In this document: positions 42,554 to 52,430 of the stretch, one piece after another | Layout: each line of letters opens with the position of its first letter | How positions within the stretch are numbered: the stretch's first letter is position 1 | Assembly: GCF_900215505.1 (NCBI RefSeq) | Contig: NZ_LT907844.1 | Location: 4,108,001 to 4,172,000 of the forward strand | Length of the DNA stretch: 64,000 nucleotides | From: Cohaesibacter sp. ES.047 | GTDB taxonomy: Bacteria; Pseudomonadota; Alphaproteobacteria; Rhizobiales; Cohaesibacteraceae | Direction: 5' to 3' | Translations under genes and position numbers: made by a program | Notes under the pieces: model-generated | Database searches by the model: none | What the model was told of the DNA's origin: nothing | The model's input: only the letters and a program-made list of their open reading frames with translations

Positions 42554-42973
42554 ATGAAATATCTCCATACTATGGTGCGCGTGACCGATGTTGAAGAGTC
42601 TCTCGACTTTTATTGCAACAAACTTGGGCTGAAAGAGGTTCGCCGTGTTGAAAACGAAAAAGGTCGATTTACGCTTATCTTCCTGTCCACTGACGGCACC
42701 AACGAAAATTGCCTCGAACTGACGTACAACTGGGACCCAGAGGAATATGACGAGGGCCGCAATTTCGGCCATCTCGCCTACGAAGTCGATAATATCTACG
42801 AGACCTGCCAGAGCCTGATGGACGCCGGTGTCGTGATCAATCGCCCGCCCCGTGATGGCAATATGGCGTTCATTCGCTCGCCGAACAACATTTCGATTGA
42901 ACTGTTGCAAAAAGGCCCGCCTCTCGACCCGGCCGAGCCTTGGGCTTCGATGGAAAACACCGGGAAGTGGTAA
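42554..42973 (+). CDS. gloA: Lactoylglutathione lyase (glyoxalase I)
   Basis: This 139-aa protein starts [20 protein letters not shown]. The metal ligands are the first His (YLHTMVRV), Glu in [20 protein letters not shown], His in FGHLAYEV, and Glu in [11 protein letters not shown]. It converts the methylglyoxal-glutathione adduct to S-lactoylglutathione. The length matches the bacterial Ni-type enzyme. A clear terminator follows. Confidence 0.93.
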   Translation: MKYLHTMVRVTDVEESLDFYCNKLGLKEVRRVENEKGRFTLIFLSTDGTNENCLELTYNWDPEEYDEGRNFGHLAYEVDNIYETCQSLMDAGVVINRPPRDGNMAFIRSPNNISIELLQKGPPLDPAEPWASMENTGKW

Positions 42974-43007
42974 ACACAAGATCTGGTGTTAAAGAGTAAA
43001 AACTAAT

Positions 43008-43043
43008 AAAGCCCTCCGAAACCTGTTTTCGGAGGGCTTTTTC
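43008..43043 (+). terminator. Intrinsic terminator after gloA
   Basis: A stem AAAGCCCTCCGAAA / TTTTCGGAGGGCTTT with a CCTG loop is followed by more T. The following stretch to 43479 contains no gene that I can support. Confidence 0.85.
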
Positions 43044-43479
43044 ATGGCTGCTATGCAGTTGCTGCGGTTTCTTTTCTCCCCAACCTGTCATAAAAGCGCC
43101 CAAATTCCGTTTCAACTGTCCCCGCGGTTCTGAAAACAGGCGTGCGCGATGCCGTCGTTTTTTTAGCATCGTTTCACCGCGTACGGCTCCTTTGCGAAAT
43201 CAAGATATGGTGTTCAAACCTGTCTTGATCGGGATCGTCCAGAAACGGAACCCAGGTTGCAGTGCCTGTCCAGCTCCTCAGAAGAGCGGCTCTTAACTGT
43301 CTCTAGAACGAGACCTGAATGAACCGTCCGAGTGCGTCACATCCGTTTGATGTCGGCATGTGCTCGGGCCAACTTGAATGCGTCGATTTTGAAGGCTCGC
43401 GCATGCCAGATGCATGCTGAATCTGGGCCGGTCGTCGAATTATGGGCACGGAATAGCCCTTTGCTTCCGTGATGACTGA

Positions 43480-43995
43480 ATGACTATTGCACTTCGCCTT
43501 GCCCTCTTTCTCGGGCTGGCCATGCTGATTTCCGCTTGCCAAACGACCACCAGCTCCGTCAGTACCCACACCGATCTTTCCAATCGTTCGGTTGCTGCCT
43601 ATGCCGGTCTGGAAACCAAATCAGTAAAAGGAAAAAGGGGAGGATTTCAGGTGGCGCATGCCAAGGTTCAGCTTTCCTGCCTGAAGCCAAAACTGGTCAA
43701 GCTTTTGAAAAAGGTCGAAACCCACTATGGAAAGCCTGTGATCATTACCTCAGGCTATCGCTCGGCTGCCTACAATCGGCGCGTGAGAGGAGCCCGGAAA
43801 TCTCAGCATATTCAATGCAAGGCTGCTGATATCCGTGTTCCAGGTGTTTCAAAATCGGCTCTCGCCAAATATGCCAAGACGCTTCCGGGCATTGGCGGGG
43901 TTGGCATCTATTGCCGCTCTTCCTTTGTGCACCTTGATGTGGGCGGACGTCGGGACTGGTATTGGGGATGCGGCAAACGTCGCCGCCGCGCCTAA
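43480..43995 (+). CDS. Lipoprotein with M15-type D-Ala-D-Ala carboxypeptidase domain (YcbK/DUF882-like)
   Basis: This 171-aa protein has a lipoprotein signal (MTIALRLALFLGLAMLISAC; lipobox ISAC). The M15_3 domain contains GKPVIITSGYRSAAYNRRVR, the zinc site SQHIQCKAADIRV and the second ligand set SSFVHLDVGGRRDWYW. Members cleave peptidoglycan cross-links or stems. The usual SxHxxGxAxD carries Cys in place of Gly here. The C-terminus is strongly basic (GKRRRRA). Confidence 0.82.
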   Translation: MTIALRLALFLGLAMLISACQTTTSSVSTHTDLSNRSVAAYAGLETKSVKGKRGGFQVAHAKVQLSCLKPKLVKLLKKVETHYGKPVIITSGYRSAAYNRRVRGARKSQHIQCKAADIRVPGVSKSALAKYAKTLPGIGGVGIYCRSSFVHLDVGGRRDWYWGCGKRRRRA

Positions 43996-44074
43996 AATGC
44001 GTCCAGCATGGGTCGCAGCCTGAGATCATGTCTCGGGTCTGAGTGTCCGGCACGATTTCCCATAGGTTACATAA

Positions 44075-44105
44075 CTGCCCGATGTCCCCCGCATCGGGCA
44101 GTTTT
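44075..44105 (+). terminator. Intrinsic terminator after the M15 lipoprotein gene
   Basis: CTGCCCGATG and CATCGGGCAG pair around a short C-rich loop and are followed by TTTTG. The remaining 140 bp to the next gene should hold its promoter. Confidence 0.8.
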
Positions 44106-44250
44106 GATTCAGTAGCCCTTACCGAGCTGAAAAAGTGTACGTAAAGGAATTTTCAACCCCATAGACTGCTAGACTGGTGTAGACTCTGAATCGGTACTTC
44201 CGCTTAGGTGGATAACATCGGTAATTCTTTGATTCCAGAAGATTGTTTTC

Positions 44251-46077
44251 ATGGCCGCTACAGCAGATCCGACAATTTTCAATGAAGCAATCGTTTATCT
44301 CGGTGCTGCGGTCGTCGCGGTTCCGATTGCCAAACGGCTTGGCGTCGGGGCGATCATCGGCTATCTGGGTGCCGGTGTCGTGATCGGCCCCTTCGGACTG
44401 TCCTTCATTCAGAGTGTCGATAGCGTTCGGCCCATTGCCGATCTTGGTGTGGTGTTGCTGTTGTTCGTTTTGGGACTCGAGCTCAAACCCAACCGTCTTT
44501 GGCGCATGAAAGGCGATATCTTCGGCTTGGGGTCGAGCCAGATCCTCCTCACCGGGTTGGCGCTTGCCGGGCTGATGATGCTGATTGGGTTGCCGCAGGA
44601 ATATGCGTTGATTGGCGGCTTTGGCATGGCTTTGTCATCCACGGCCTTTGCCGTGCAGATCCTGAAAGAGCGCGGACACTTTTCATCTGCCTATGGACAG
44701 CGCGCCTTCGGTATCCTTCTGATGCAGGATATTGCGATTGTTCCTCTACTCGCGATGGTCGGGATTTTGGCGCCATCTGCCAGTTTACACCGAGATGGCA
44801 GCGTTCTTGAACAGATCGGAGTGACAGTGACGGCAGTGCTGTTGGTGATTGTCATCGGGCGCTATGTTCTCTCGCACCTCTTTTCGCTCCTTGCCAACAC
44901 CGGTGCGCGCGAAATCATGCTCGCCGCCGCTCTCCTCGTCGCCTTGGGCAGTGCGGCATTGATGAACTGGGCCGGGCTATCCATGGCTCTGGGCACGTTT
45001 CTGGCCGGCATCATGTTGGCTGAATCGAGTTTTCGCCACACGCTCGAAGCTGATATTTTTCCGTTTCGCTCCTTGCTGATGGGATTGTTCTTCATGACCG
45101 TCGGAATGACGCTGGATCTGTCGGTGACCCTATCCTATCTGCCATTGATTCTGGCGGGTGTGGTGGTTGTCATGGCGATCAAGGGGGGCATCCTGTGGCT
45201 GCTTGCTCGCGTGACAGGCTCCTCACATACGGATGCAATTCATATCGCCGTGGCCCTGCCGCAGGCCGGCGAATTTGCCTTTGTGCTGTTTGCCTCGGCA
45301 ACGGCTGCAGGGCTGGCGAGCGAGCAGTTTTCCATCATGTCCGCGATCGTCATTCTGACCATGGTCGCCACCCCGTTCGTTGGCAAGGCCTACGACTGGC
45401 TGTCCGATTATTACGCGAGAAGGCATCCGGAAATACCCGAACAGGAAATCGACGCCGTTGATGTCAGCACGCCACATGTGCTTGTCGTCGGATTTGGGCG
45501 TTTCGGCATGGTGGCCTCGCAGATGCTGATGGCCGAGGGGTTGCGCGTTGTCGCCATAGACAACAATGCCCGCCGTATCGCGAACGCCCGCCGTTTCGGC
45601 CTGCCCGTCTATTATGGTGACGCAACGCGAGAGGACGTCATGCGTGCGGCCGGGGCGGAAGAAGCCATTCTGATTGCGCTGTGTGTGGAAAGCGAACAGG
45701 TCATGGCTCAGGCCATTGATGTGATCAAGGAGGCCTTTCCGAAGGCTGCGATTTTCTGTCGGGCGACGGACAGGGCGCACGCGCTTGAGCTATCCTTGCG
45801 CGATGTTGATTACTCCATCCGCGAAACGTTTGAGAGTGGGATAACCTTCGGGCGTGAGGCTCTGGATCATATGGGGATTGCGACCGAACGGATCGAAGAC
45901 ATCGAGCATGATGTGCGTGAGCGAGACTTTGAGCGTCTGGTTACGCAGGCGGGTGACGCAGCCGAGCAGGAATCGCGAGATCTCCACCGCGTAACACCCC
46001 GCCGCTCTTCCGGAACGGACGAAAAGGAAAAGGACCTGCATCGGGTCACGCCGCATCGCAACAGAAATGCATCCTAA
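44251..46077 (+). CDS. CPA2-family K+/H+ antiporter with TrkA-N domain (KefB/KefC-like)
   Basis: This 608-aa protein has about 12 membrane helices in residues 1-385 (VAVPIAKRLGVGAIIGYLGA; DLGVVLLLFVLGLELKPNRL; ALPQAGEFAFVLFASATAAG), the standard CPA2 transporter core. A Rossmann TrkA-N domain follows (HVLVVGFGRFGMVASQMLMA, about 408-427) that binds NAD or nucleotides and gates the channel. The tail has two copies of DLHRVTP around residues 580 and 595, an odd feature that I do not know in the family. It probably exports K+ in exchange for H+. Confidence 0.9.
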   Translation: MAATADPTIFNEAIVYLGAAVVAVPIAKRLGVGAIIGYLGAGVVIGPFGLSFIQSVDSVRPIADLGVVLLLFVLGLELKPNRLWRMKGDIFGLGSSQILLTGLALAGLMMLIGLPQEYALIGGFGMALSSTAFAVQILKERGHFSSAYGQRAFGILLMQDIAIVPLLAMVGILAPSASLHRDGSVLEQIGVTVTAVLLVIVIGRYVLSHLFSLLANTGAREIMLAAALLVALGSAALMNWAGLSMALGTFLAGIMLAESSFRHTLEADIFPFRSLLMGLFFMTVGMTLDLSVTLSYLPLILAGVVVVMAIKGGILWLLARVTGSSHTDAIHIAVALPQAGEFAFVLFASATAAGLASEQFSIMSAIVILTMVATPFVGKAYDWLSDYYARRHPEIPEQEIDAVDVSTPHVLVVGFGRFGMVASQMLMAEGLRVVAIDNNARRIANARRFGLPVYYGDATREDVMRAAGAEEAILIALCVESEQVMAQAIDVIKEAFPKAAIFCRATDRAHALELSLRDVDYSIRETFESGITFGREALDHMGIATERIEDIEHDVRERDFERLVTQAGDAAEQESRDLHRVTPRRSSGTDEKEKDLHRVTPHRNRNAS

Positions 46078-46125
46078 ACTCATGCGTCGCTTGAGCGGCC
46101 ACCCTGATCACTGAGCTGAAACCGT

Positions 46126-46746
46126 CTAGCGGAAGAAGATCAGCAAAACGACAATAACGACGGCAAGGGCGATCCACCCCCACATTTGAGGGCCACCCCA
46201 AACGCCTTTGACCGCGGCTTCTTCAGCTTCCTGTTCCAGTTCTGTGACGGCGTCTTCTGCCTTGGAGACCGCTTCTTCGAGGTCGGATTTCTGGTCGGTC
46301 ATGGGCCTTTGCTCCTTATCCATATTGTCTGCCACCTCTTCAAGCAGCTCTGTGATGCCAAGCATCACTGCGTTTTTCTTATCCTCCTTAAGATAATGAT
46401 CTTCCGTCAGGAATTCTAGGTTTGCGTTGAATGAAACGACCGTAGAGTCTCCATCAGGTCTGAGCGTGCAATGAATGGCGACTTCCGCAAACAAAGCCTT
46501 TTCATCAAGTGGCTTCCAATAGATCGTGAAGTCATTCACCGTTTCGCCCGGCTCGACAAAATACACATATTGAACGACCTCGCCCTCGGAACGCAGACTG
46601 TTGACTGTGATGATGGTTTTGCCCGAGCTGTTCGTATAAGCCGAAACGGCATGAGGCACAGTGCGTTTCAGCGTTTCTGGATTTTCAAATTGCCGTCGAA
46701 CTTTTGCCGGAGTGGACTTGATCCGGTGCTCACCTGAAAGATACAT
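46126..46746 (-). CDS. CoxG-like SRPBCC protein with C-terminal membrane anchor
   Basis: This 206-aa protein starts MYLSGEHRIKSTPAKVRRQF with GGAGG 5 bases ahead. The first 145 residues form an SRPBCC/CoxG-type lipid-binding fold (PETLKRTVPHAVSAYTNSSG). Then comes an acidic coiled-coil helix (EEAVSKAEDAVTELEQEAEE) and one C-terminal membrane helix (MWGWIALAVVIVVLLIFF). The true CoxG recruits CO dehydrogenase to the membrane, but no CO dehydrogenase genes are here, so the substrate is unknown. Confidence 0.78.
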   Translation of the reverse strand: MYLSGEHRIKSTPAKVRRQFENPETLKRTVPHAVSAYTNSSGKTIITVNSLRSEGEVVQYVYFVEPGETVNDFTIYWKPLDEKALFAEVAIHCTLRPDGDSTVVSFNANLEFLTEDHYLKEDKKNAVMLGITELLEEVADNMDKEQRPMTDQKSDLEEAVSKAEDAVTELEQEAEEAAVKGVWGGPQMWGWIALAVVIVVLLIFFR

Positions 46747-46975
46747 ACTTGCCTCCAAAAGAAAGCGGCCCCTTGAGGGGGTGTCGGCACCAATGGTCAG
46801 ACAGAGCCGGTTTCTCCTGAGCAAAATACCATGGTAAGAGAACGGATAGTAGAAGCTCGATCAAGTGAGCACGCCAATCCACTCTTTTTGTCGGAAACCG
46901 AACAATTCTTTGGGACTGGTCAGCCCATCGCAACTTTGCTAATAGTCTCGCCTCATGAAAACCGAGGAGATATCG

Positions 46976-48670
46976 ATGTCCGTCGATCCGGATCTTGCCA
47001 AGAGCCCCGTTAAGCCCGTGCGCCCAGAACGCTCGGAGCTGCTGATGCCTGCGGGCAATCTGGAAAAACTGAAAATCGCAGTGCTCTATGGGGCCGACGC
47101 CATCTATATGGGAACGCCCGATATGTCATTGCGGACGAAGTCGCAGATGACGTTGGAGGATGTCGTCGAAGGCATCGAGTTTGCGCATGCCCATGGCAAG
47201 CGTGTTTATCTGACGCTCAATCTCTTCTCGCACAACAAGGATATCGACAAGCTGCCGCAATATGTCGAGACCGTGCGCAAGGTCAAGCCGGATGGTTTGA
47301 TCGTCGCTGACCCCGGCGTCTTCATGTTCGTAAAAGCTCAGGCACCTGAGTTGGAGCTTCATGTCTCCACCCAGGCCAACGTCTGCTCATGGCAATCGGT
47401 CAAATTCTGGGAGACACAAGGTGCCAGCCTCGTGGTCATGGGGCGCGAAGTCTCTTACGCGGAATTGGCCGAAGTGCGCGAAAAATGCCCCGATCTCAAA
47501 CTTGAAGCCTTTGTCCATGGCTCCATGTGCATGACCTATTCGGGCCGTTGCCTGTTGTCCAACTTCATGGCCGAGCGTGGCGCCAATCAGGGGTCCTGCG
47601 CCAACAGCTGCCGCTGGAAGTACAAGGTCCACATGAAGCTGCGCGATGGCACCGTACGCGAACTAAAGCTCAGTGACGAGAATCTCGAACTGTTCGACTT
47701 CTTCCTTGAGGAAGAGCAGCGCCCCGGCGAATTGATGCAGATCGTCGAGGATGAACGCGGCTCTTATATCCTGAACAGCCGTGATCTTTGCATCATGCCC
47801 AAACTGCCCGATTATCTCTCCATCGGCATCGACAGCCTCAAGGTCGAGGGGCGCGGCAAAAGCCCCTACTATGTGGCACTCGTTGCGCGAGCCTATCGCA
47901 TGGCAATCGATGACTGGTACAAGGATCCGGAGAGCTGGGACCCGGAACCTTACATGGAAGAATTGGCGACGGTGCCCAACCGCGGTTACACCCTTGCCTT
48001 CCACGAAGGTCGTCTGTCCAATTATGCCCATGGCTATGAAGAGACGTCCACCTTCGCCGAATGGGAGTTTGCCGGTCTTGTAGCGGAAGTCCGGGACGAC
48101 GCATTCATCGTAGCGGTCAAGAACAAGCTCGAGGCCGGTGATGTCATCGAGCTGGTGTCGCCCAACCTGCGGGCACCGATCGCAATCCGGCTTTACGAGT
48201 TCGAGGATGCCAAGTCCGGCAAGGTGCTGGATACGGTCAATCCGGGCACCAAACCCCATATTCGCGTCCCCTACTCCCTGTTCGATCATGAAGATCCCGA
48301 CATGCTCAAAGAGCATGTGCCGGTCATGACGGTTTTGCGCAAGGAACGGGCCTTGACACCGGCCCAATGGGCACGTCTGAAGCACGACGCCGAGGCGCAC
48401 GATCTCGAGCTTGGCCATGGCGACGCAGGTCTTTATGAGCGCAAGAATGCCAAGCTTCAGACCGCGATGGATGACGACCAGACCAAACGGTCTATTAAAA
48501 GCCCGCGTCTGGGCAAAGAGGGCTGCTGCGGCCGAGGCTGCAACGGTTGCACCATCTTCTGGTATGACGACAAATATGCCAAGGCGCGGGAGCTTCTGGC
48601 CCGCAACGAACAGGGCAAGTTGCTGACCAAACAGCAGGCTCAGCAGGAAGTCATTCAGCAAGCATCCTGA
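46976..48670 (+). CDS. trhP: U32-family tRNA hydroxylation protein (TrhP/YegQ-like)
   Basis: This 564-aa protein starts after GAGGAGATATCG at the ATG at 46976. U32 segments include ELLMPAGNLEKLKIAVLYGA, DAIYMGTPDMSLR, VSTQANVCSWQSVKFWETQG, AFVHGSMCMTYSGRCLLSNF, NQGSCANSCRWKYKV and SLKVEGRGKSPYYVALVARA. These match TrhP, which hydroxylates uridine 34 of tRNA with help from prephenate, better than RlhA. The C-terminus has an extra cysteine cluster (GCCGRGCNGCTIFW), probably an iron-sulfur site, which makes it longer than E. coli TrhP. Confidence 0.82.
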   Translation: MSVDPDLAKSPVKPVRPERSELLMPAGNLEKLKIAVLYGADAIYMGTPDMSLRTKSQMTLEDVVEGIEFAHAHGKRVYLTLNLFSHNKDIDKLPQYVETVRKVKPDGLIVADPGVFMFVKAQAPELELHVSTQANVCSWQSVKFWETQGASLVVMGREVSYAELAEVREKCPDLKLEAFVHGSMCMTYSGRCLLSNFMAERGANQGSCANSCRWKYKVHMKLRDGTVRELKLSDENLELFDFFLEEEQRPGELMQIVEDERGSYILNSRDLCIMPKLPDYLSIGIDSLKVEGRGKSPYYVALVARAYRMAIDDWYKDPESWDPEPYMEELATVPNRGYTLAFHEGRLSNYAHGYEETSTFAEWEFAGLVAEVRDDAFIVAVKNKLEAGDVIELVSPNLRAPIAIRLYEFEDAKSGKVLDTVNPGTKPHIRVPYSLFDHEDPDMLKEHVPVMTVLRKERALTPAQWARLKHDAEAHDLELGHGDAGLYERKNAKLQTAMDDDQTKRSIKSPRLGKEGCCGRGCNGCTIFWYDDKYAKARELLARNEQGKLLTKQQAQQEVIQQAS

Positions 48671-48739
48671 TCTCGGCGATCTATTGAGGAAGGGCTGCCC
48701 GTTTGTTATTTTTAGGGCTGCCCTTCCTCCTCCCGAGGC

Positions 48740-49924
48740 TTACTCAGCCGCGATCATGCGTTCTTCGGCCATATAATCGGTGTGGTGGACCAAATCGCCG
48801 TTTTCCGCGATGGTTTCGAGCCACGCGCGGATTGTGGCGGGATCTTTTGGCGTTGTGATGACACCCGCATCGAGTTGTCCGCGCCAGAGCGCTTCAGCCG
48901 CCAGGCTCATGGTGATGGAAACGAGCCGCGCCATGGCACTGCTCTTTGCAGTGCCGCAGGCAGCAATGCTCTTGGCCTTGTGCCAGACTGTTTCCCCTTG
49001 ATTGGTCACTTTTAGTTCCACCGACAGCACCACACGATCCCTTTCGCCGTCCTGATAGGCGTGATCGGCCCAGAGGCGATCACTGAGGCCTTTGAGCTCG
49101 TCTTCCGTCGTGTCGGAAGCTTCGAGCGACTTGAAGATGTCGCGCCATGCATCGGCCCAGCCATCAAGGCGCAGGGTGCCGCGAACGAACCGTTCTACAT
49201 TCCAGCTATCGTCGATGCCGTAATGAGCCATGAATGGCAGGGAATCCCGGTTGGGGTATGACTGGAAGGTCTCGCTCATACCGTTGAGATCCACTGGGTA
49301 ATCCTCAACCGCATCCCATGGTCGGGCGATATCGACAGTTTGCCCCTCAAGGATGGCGCGTGCGGGGCTTTTGAGTGCCTTGAGGACGCCCAACGGGGAC
49401 CAACTGAACTTGTATTTGAAATCATTGGCAATGGCCGGAAACCCGCCGCAATAGGACTGGAAGTCGTGGGCATTCTGCGGATCGAACTCAGGGCTGTTGC
49501 GATAGTCGTCAATCAGCAGATGGGCAAGGAGATGATCAATGCCGGGATCGAGGCCAACTTCGTTGACGAACGACAGCCCCTTGGCTTTGGCGCTGGCATT
49601 CATTGCGCGCATCGCAGGCGATGTGTAGGAAGACGAAATGAAGTGCGCGTCCTTGCCAAGGCACAGTTTTGCAGTTTCATCGTGCATAGCCGATGGCAGC
49701 ATGGAGATCACGACATCCCCTGCCCGCACGGCTTTCTCAAGCGCGCCCTCATCAGCCAAGCAAAGATTGACCCTGTCTTCCAAGCCGCGAATGGCGACGC
49801 GCGCCCTGTCCAGATCCCGTTCCCATAGATGAAGCGGATAGCCCTTCACGGCCAACCGCCTTATGCCCGGAACGGACGCCAATCCGGCACCCAGCCAATG
49901 GATTCTTCTCTTTTCATTGGTCAT
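48740..49924 (-). CDS. Saccharopine dehydrogenase-like oxidoreductase, paralog 1
   Basis: This 394-aa protein starts with a Rossmann fold (RIHWLGAGLASVPGIRRLAV) and has the family core FVNEVGLDPGIDHLLAHLLI and YCGGFPAIANDFKYKFSWSP, as in the glutamate-forming saccharopine dehydrogenase (LYS9 type). The substrate may be saccharopine in lysine breakdown or a related carboxylated amine. The neighbouring gene 290 bp upstream is a clear paralog. The gap between them, 49925-50154, holds no gene. Confidence 0.8.
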   Translation of the reverse strand: MTNEKRRIHWLGAGLASVPGIRRLAVKGYPLHLWERDLDRARVAIRGLEDRVNLCLADEGALEKAVRAGDVVISMLPSAMHDETAKLCLGKDAHFISSSYTSPAMRAMNASAKAKGLSFVNEVGLDPGIDHLLAHLLIDDYRNSPEFDPQNAHDFQSYCGGFPAIANDFKYKFSWSPLGVLKALKSPARAILEGQTVDIARPWDAVEDYPVDLNGMSETFQSYPNRDSLPFMAHYGIDDSWNVERFVRGTLRLDGWADAWRDIFKSLEASDTTEDELKGLSDRLWADHAYQDGERDRVVLSVELKVTNQGETVWHKAKSIAACGTAKSSAMARLVSITMSLAAEALWRGQLDAGVITTPKDPATIRAWLETIAENGDLVHHTDYMAEERMIAAE

Positions 49925-50154
49925 GAAATTACTCCAGAAAGATGATTGTTCCGGTTATGAAAACCGGTGTTTTCTCAGAGCTTTGCTGGAAAAAATAAAG
50001 GTGCGCAAGACGGTCAAATACCGGTTCCGTCAGATTGCCGGAGTTCGCCTGACAAAGTGGATTGTTGGTCGTGTGAAGGAAACAGTTTGCCGATATTTTC
50101 ACCATGGCAAAGATTTGTGCAAACTGGCGCTTGGTCTTGATGTCGTGGTGACTC

Positions 50155-50188
50155 AAAAAAAGGCAGCCTCCGGAAAGACTGCCTTCAT
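50155..50188 (-). terminator. Intrinsic terminator after paralog 2
   Basis: On the minus strand AAGGCAG and CTGCCTT form a stem followed by a run of seven T. It lies 26 bp past the stop of the second saccharopine-dehydrogenase paralog, so the two paralogs are probably separate transcription units. Confidence 0.8.
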
Positions 50189-50213
50189 GGATTTCAGATT
50201 GGGTGACGCCCCA

Positions 50214-51371
50214 TCAGCCAACATGGCTGGTGAGGTGGAACTCGTCGCCCTGTTTTTTCAGTTCCTCGAACCAGCGGTGAATGGTCGTAGGACTGGTCGG
50301 CCCTGCCTGTACCCCTGCCGGCAATTCGCCATTGAGCACCGCTTCAATCGCAAGGCTGACAGGGACAGACACCAGACGCGCCATGGCTGACGTGTCCTTG
50401 TTGCCGATGGCATCGAGTACATAATCCTTGTGCCAGACAGCTTCGCCATCTCGGGAAGCCTTGAGTTCGACAACCAGCACGACACGGTCCGGCTCGCCTT
50501 CATCATAGGAATGATCGGTCCAGAGCTGCTCGCTCAGCGCTTCCAGTTTGGCAAGGCCCTCCTGCCCATCGGCATCATGCTCGACAAATTGGAAAATGTC
50601 GGCCCAGGCATCGGACCAGCCATCAAGGCGCAGCGTGCCGCGAACGAAGGTGTGCATGTTCCAATCGTTGCCAAAGCCATATTGGGACATGAAGGGCAAG
50701 GAGTCCCGGTTCGGATAGGACTGGAAGGTTTCCGATCCTTTGGGAAGCGTGACGGAATAGTCACTGATGGCGTCCCACGGCTTTTCTGTGGTGACGACTT
50801 CATTGCCCATAATGGCCTTGGCCGGGCTTTTCAGTGCCTTGAGCACGCCAAGCGGTGACCAGCTGAACTTGTAGCGGAAGTCGTTGGCAACAGCGGGGAA
50901 GCCGCCGCAGTAGGACCGGAATTCGTGGGAATTTTTCGGATCGAACGCGTCGCTCGCCTGATACTCGGCCATTAGCAGATGGGCCAGCAGGTGATCGAGA
51001 CCGGGATCAAGACCGACTTCGTTCACATTGCACAGCCCTTCAGCTTTGGCTTGCTTGTCGAGCTCGGCCATTTCGGGGCTGATATAGGACGAAGATACAA
51101 AATGCGCCTTCTTTTCAAGACACAGTTTGGCGACCTCAAGATGCATTGTCGCGGGCAGCATGGAGACCGCAACGTCGCCGGGTTTCAGGCATTCAGCCAG
51201 CGCTTCGAACGTGAAGGCTTTGATATCGAAATCGCCAGTGAGGCCAGCAGTTGCGGCTTCGGCTTTGGCGATCGTGCGGTTCCACAGGGTGACGGGGTGA
51301 TTGTTGCTAATCAAACGGCGGATGCCGGGCACGGATGACAGCCCAGCACCAAGCCAGTGAATTCTAGCCAT
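50214..51371 (-). CDS. Saccharopine dehydrogenase-like oxidoreductase, paralog 2
   Basis: This 385-aa protein is very similar to its downstream neighbour along the whole length: MARIHWLGAGLSSVPGIRRL, NEVGLDPGLDHLLAHLLMAE, SYCGGFPAVANDFRYKFSWS and FVRGTLRLDGWSDAWADIFQ. The NADP-binding fold is N-terminal, and the substrate domain follows. Two tandem copies suggest related but different substrates, or a step of lysine catabolism with two isoforms. No lysine-ketoglutarate reductase gene is visible nearby. Confidence 0.8.
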   Translation of the reverse strand: MARIHWLGAGLSSVPGIRRLISNNHPVTLWNRTIAKAEAATAGLTGDFDIKAFTFEALAECLKPGDVAVSMLPATMHLEVAKLCLEKKAHFVSSSYISPEMAELDKQAKAEGLCNVNEVGLDPGLDHLLAHLLMAEYQASDAFDPKNSHEFRSYCGGFPAVANDFRYKFSWSPLGVLKALKSPAKAIMGNEVVTTEKPWDAISDYSVTLPKGSETFQSYPNRDSLPFMSQYGFGNDWNMHTFVRGTLRLDGWSDAWADIFQFVEHDADGQEGLAKLEALSEQLWTDHSYDEGEPDRVVLVVELKASRDGEAVWHKDYVLDAIGNKDTSAMARLVSVPVSLAIEAVLNGELPAGVQAGPTSPTTIHRWFEELKKQGDEFHLTSHVG

Positions 51372-51578
51372 GTTTGTTTTCCTTTTATTTGCTGGTCCGA
51401 TTTAACAGCATTTGGGCTTTTAAGGGAAAGGGATGAAGGGGAAATTGCAGCAAACTTATCCCCATATGTCTTGGTCTATCTTGGTCCATAGCTTTGGCAG
51501 AGCTTCTCGCCAATATGAAACGGCACCGGAATGAACCTGTCATTCGGGTGCCGTAAAATGTTCCAAAGCTTGAGAGGA

Positions 51579-52148
51579 TCAGCTCGTATGTAGGGGCTTG
51601 AGCGCTCCGGCCCATTTTTCAAGCTCGACGAGCATCAGGGTCATGCCCTCATCCATTTTCTCGTTCGGTGTAAAGACACCATCGTCATCAATGAAGTCCG
51701 GGAAGAAAGGAATGGGCACGGACTGCTGAATTGCAGCAACGCCAACATTGCCAAGCAGGGAGCGCAGAACCTGAGCCGAGCGAAGGCCGGCGGAAATGCC
51801 GCCGTAGCTGACGACACCGGCGGGCTTGTAGGCCCATTCCTTCAGCAAGGTCTGCACGGCGTTGACGAGAGACGCAGGTGCATGGAAGTCATATTCGGGT
51901 GTGACGAAAACAAAGGCATCAGCATCGGCGATGATGGCGCTCCAGCGTTTGGTGTGCTCATGTTCATAGTCCTGCATGGCCGGATGCTTTGCCTCATCCA
52001 GTATCGGCAAATTGATATCAGCCAAATCCACCAGTTCAACATCGAATTTTCCATGGGCCTTGGACGCCTTTTCGACCCATGTCGCAATCTTGGGGCCGAC
52101 GCGTCCCGGACGGGTTGAGCCGATAATGACTTTGAGTTTCAGGGTCAT
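51579..52148 (-). CDS. NADPH-dependent FMN reductase-family protein
   Basis: This 189-aa protein starts MTLKLKVIIGSTRPGRVGPK; the flavin phosphate loop is GSTRPGRVG. Further family segments are AFVFVTPEYDFHAPASLVNA and PAGVVSYGGISAGLRSAQVL. It reduces FMN, quinones or azo compounds. The start at 52148 has AGGAACAG ahead. The gene stands alone between paralog 2 and folD, divergent from folD. Confidence 0.87.
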   Translation of the reverse strand: MTLKLKVIIGSTRPGRVGPKIATWVEKASKAHGKFDVELVDLADINLPILDEAKHPAMQDYEHEHTKRWSAIIADADAFVFVTPEYDFHAPASLVNAVQTLLKEWAYKPAGVVSYGGISAGLRSAQVLRSLLGNVGVAAIQQSVPIPFFPDFIDDDGVFTPNEKMDEGMTLMLVELEKWAGALKPLHTS

Positions 52149-52430
52149 GATATTTCTGTTCCTAATAATTGAATTTGCTGAAATGCCTGCAACCAAGCCG
52201 GATGGATTGTCACCGCTTGATCATCCTCATATTGAATATATGGGATTGAGGTCGAGGTGCAAGGTCGCCTCCGAGTGGAAAAGGTCTCTCTTTGGTCTCG
52301 AATTTATCGATATCTTTCCACCTATTCCGCGCGGGCGTGATTGAAGGACGGCCATAACCGGTCTATAGGAAGGGCACAAGCTCTTCCGCCCGGTGTTTCT
52401 TCTCGGGCCAATTCACGTCAGGAGAACGCC

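Noticed and set aside
48686-48729. Hairpin GAGGAAGGGC/GCCCTTCCTC between trhP and the saccharopine-dehydrogenase gene as an intrinsic terminator
   Set aside because: The stem is good but the loop is long and no T run follows on either side, so I did not list it.
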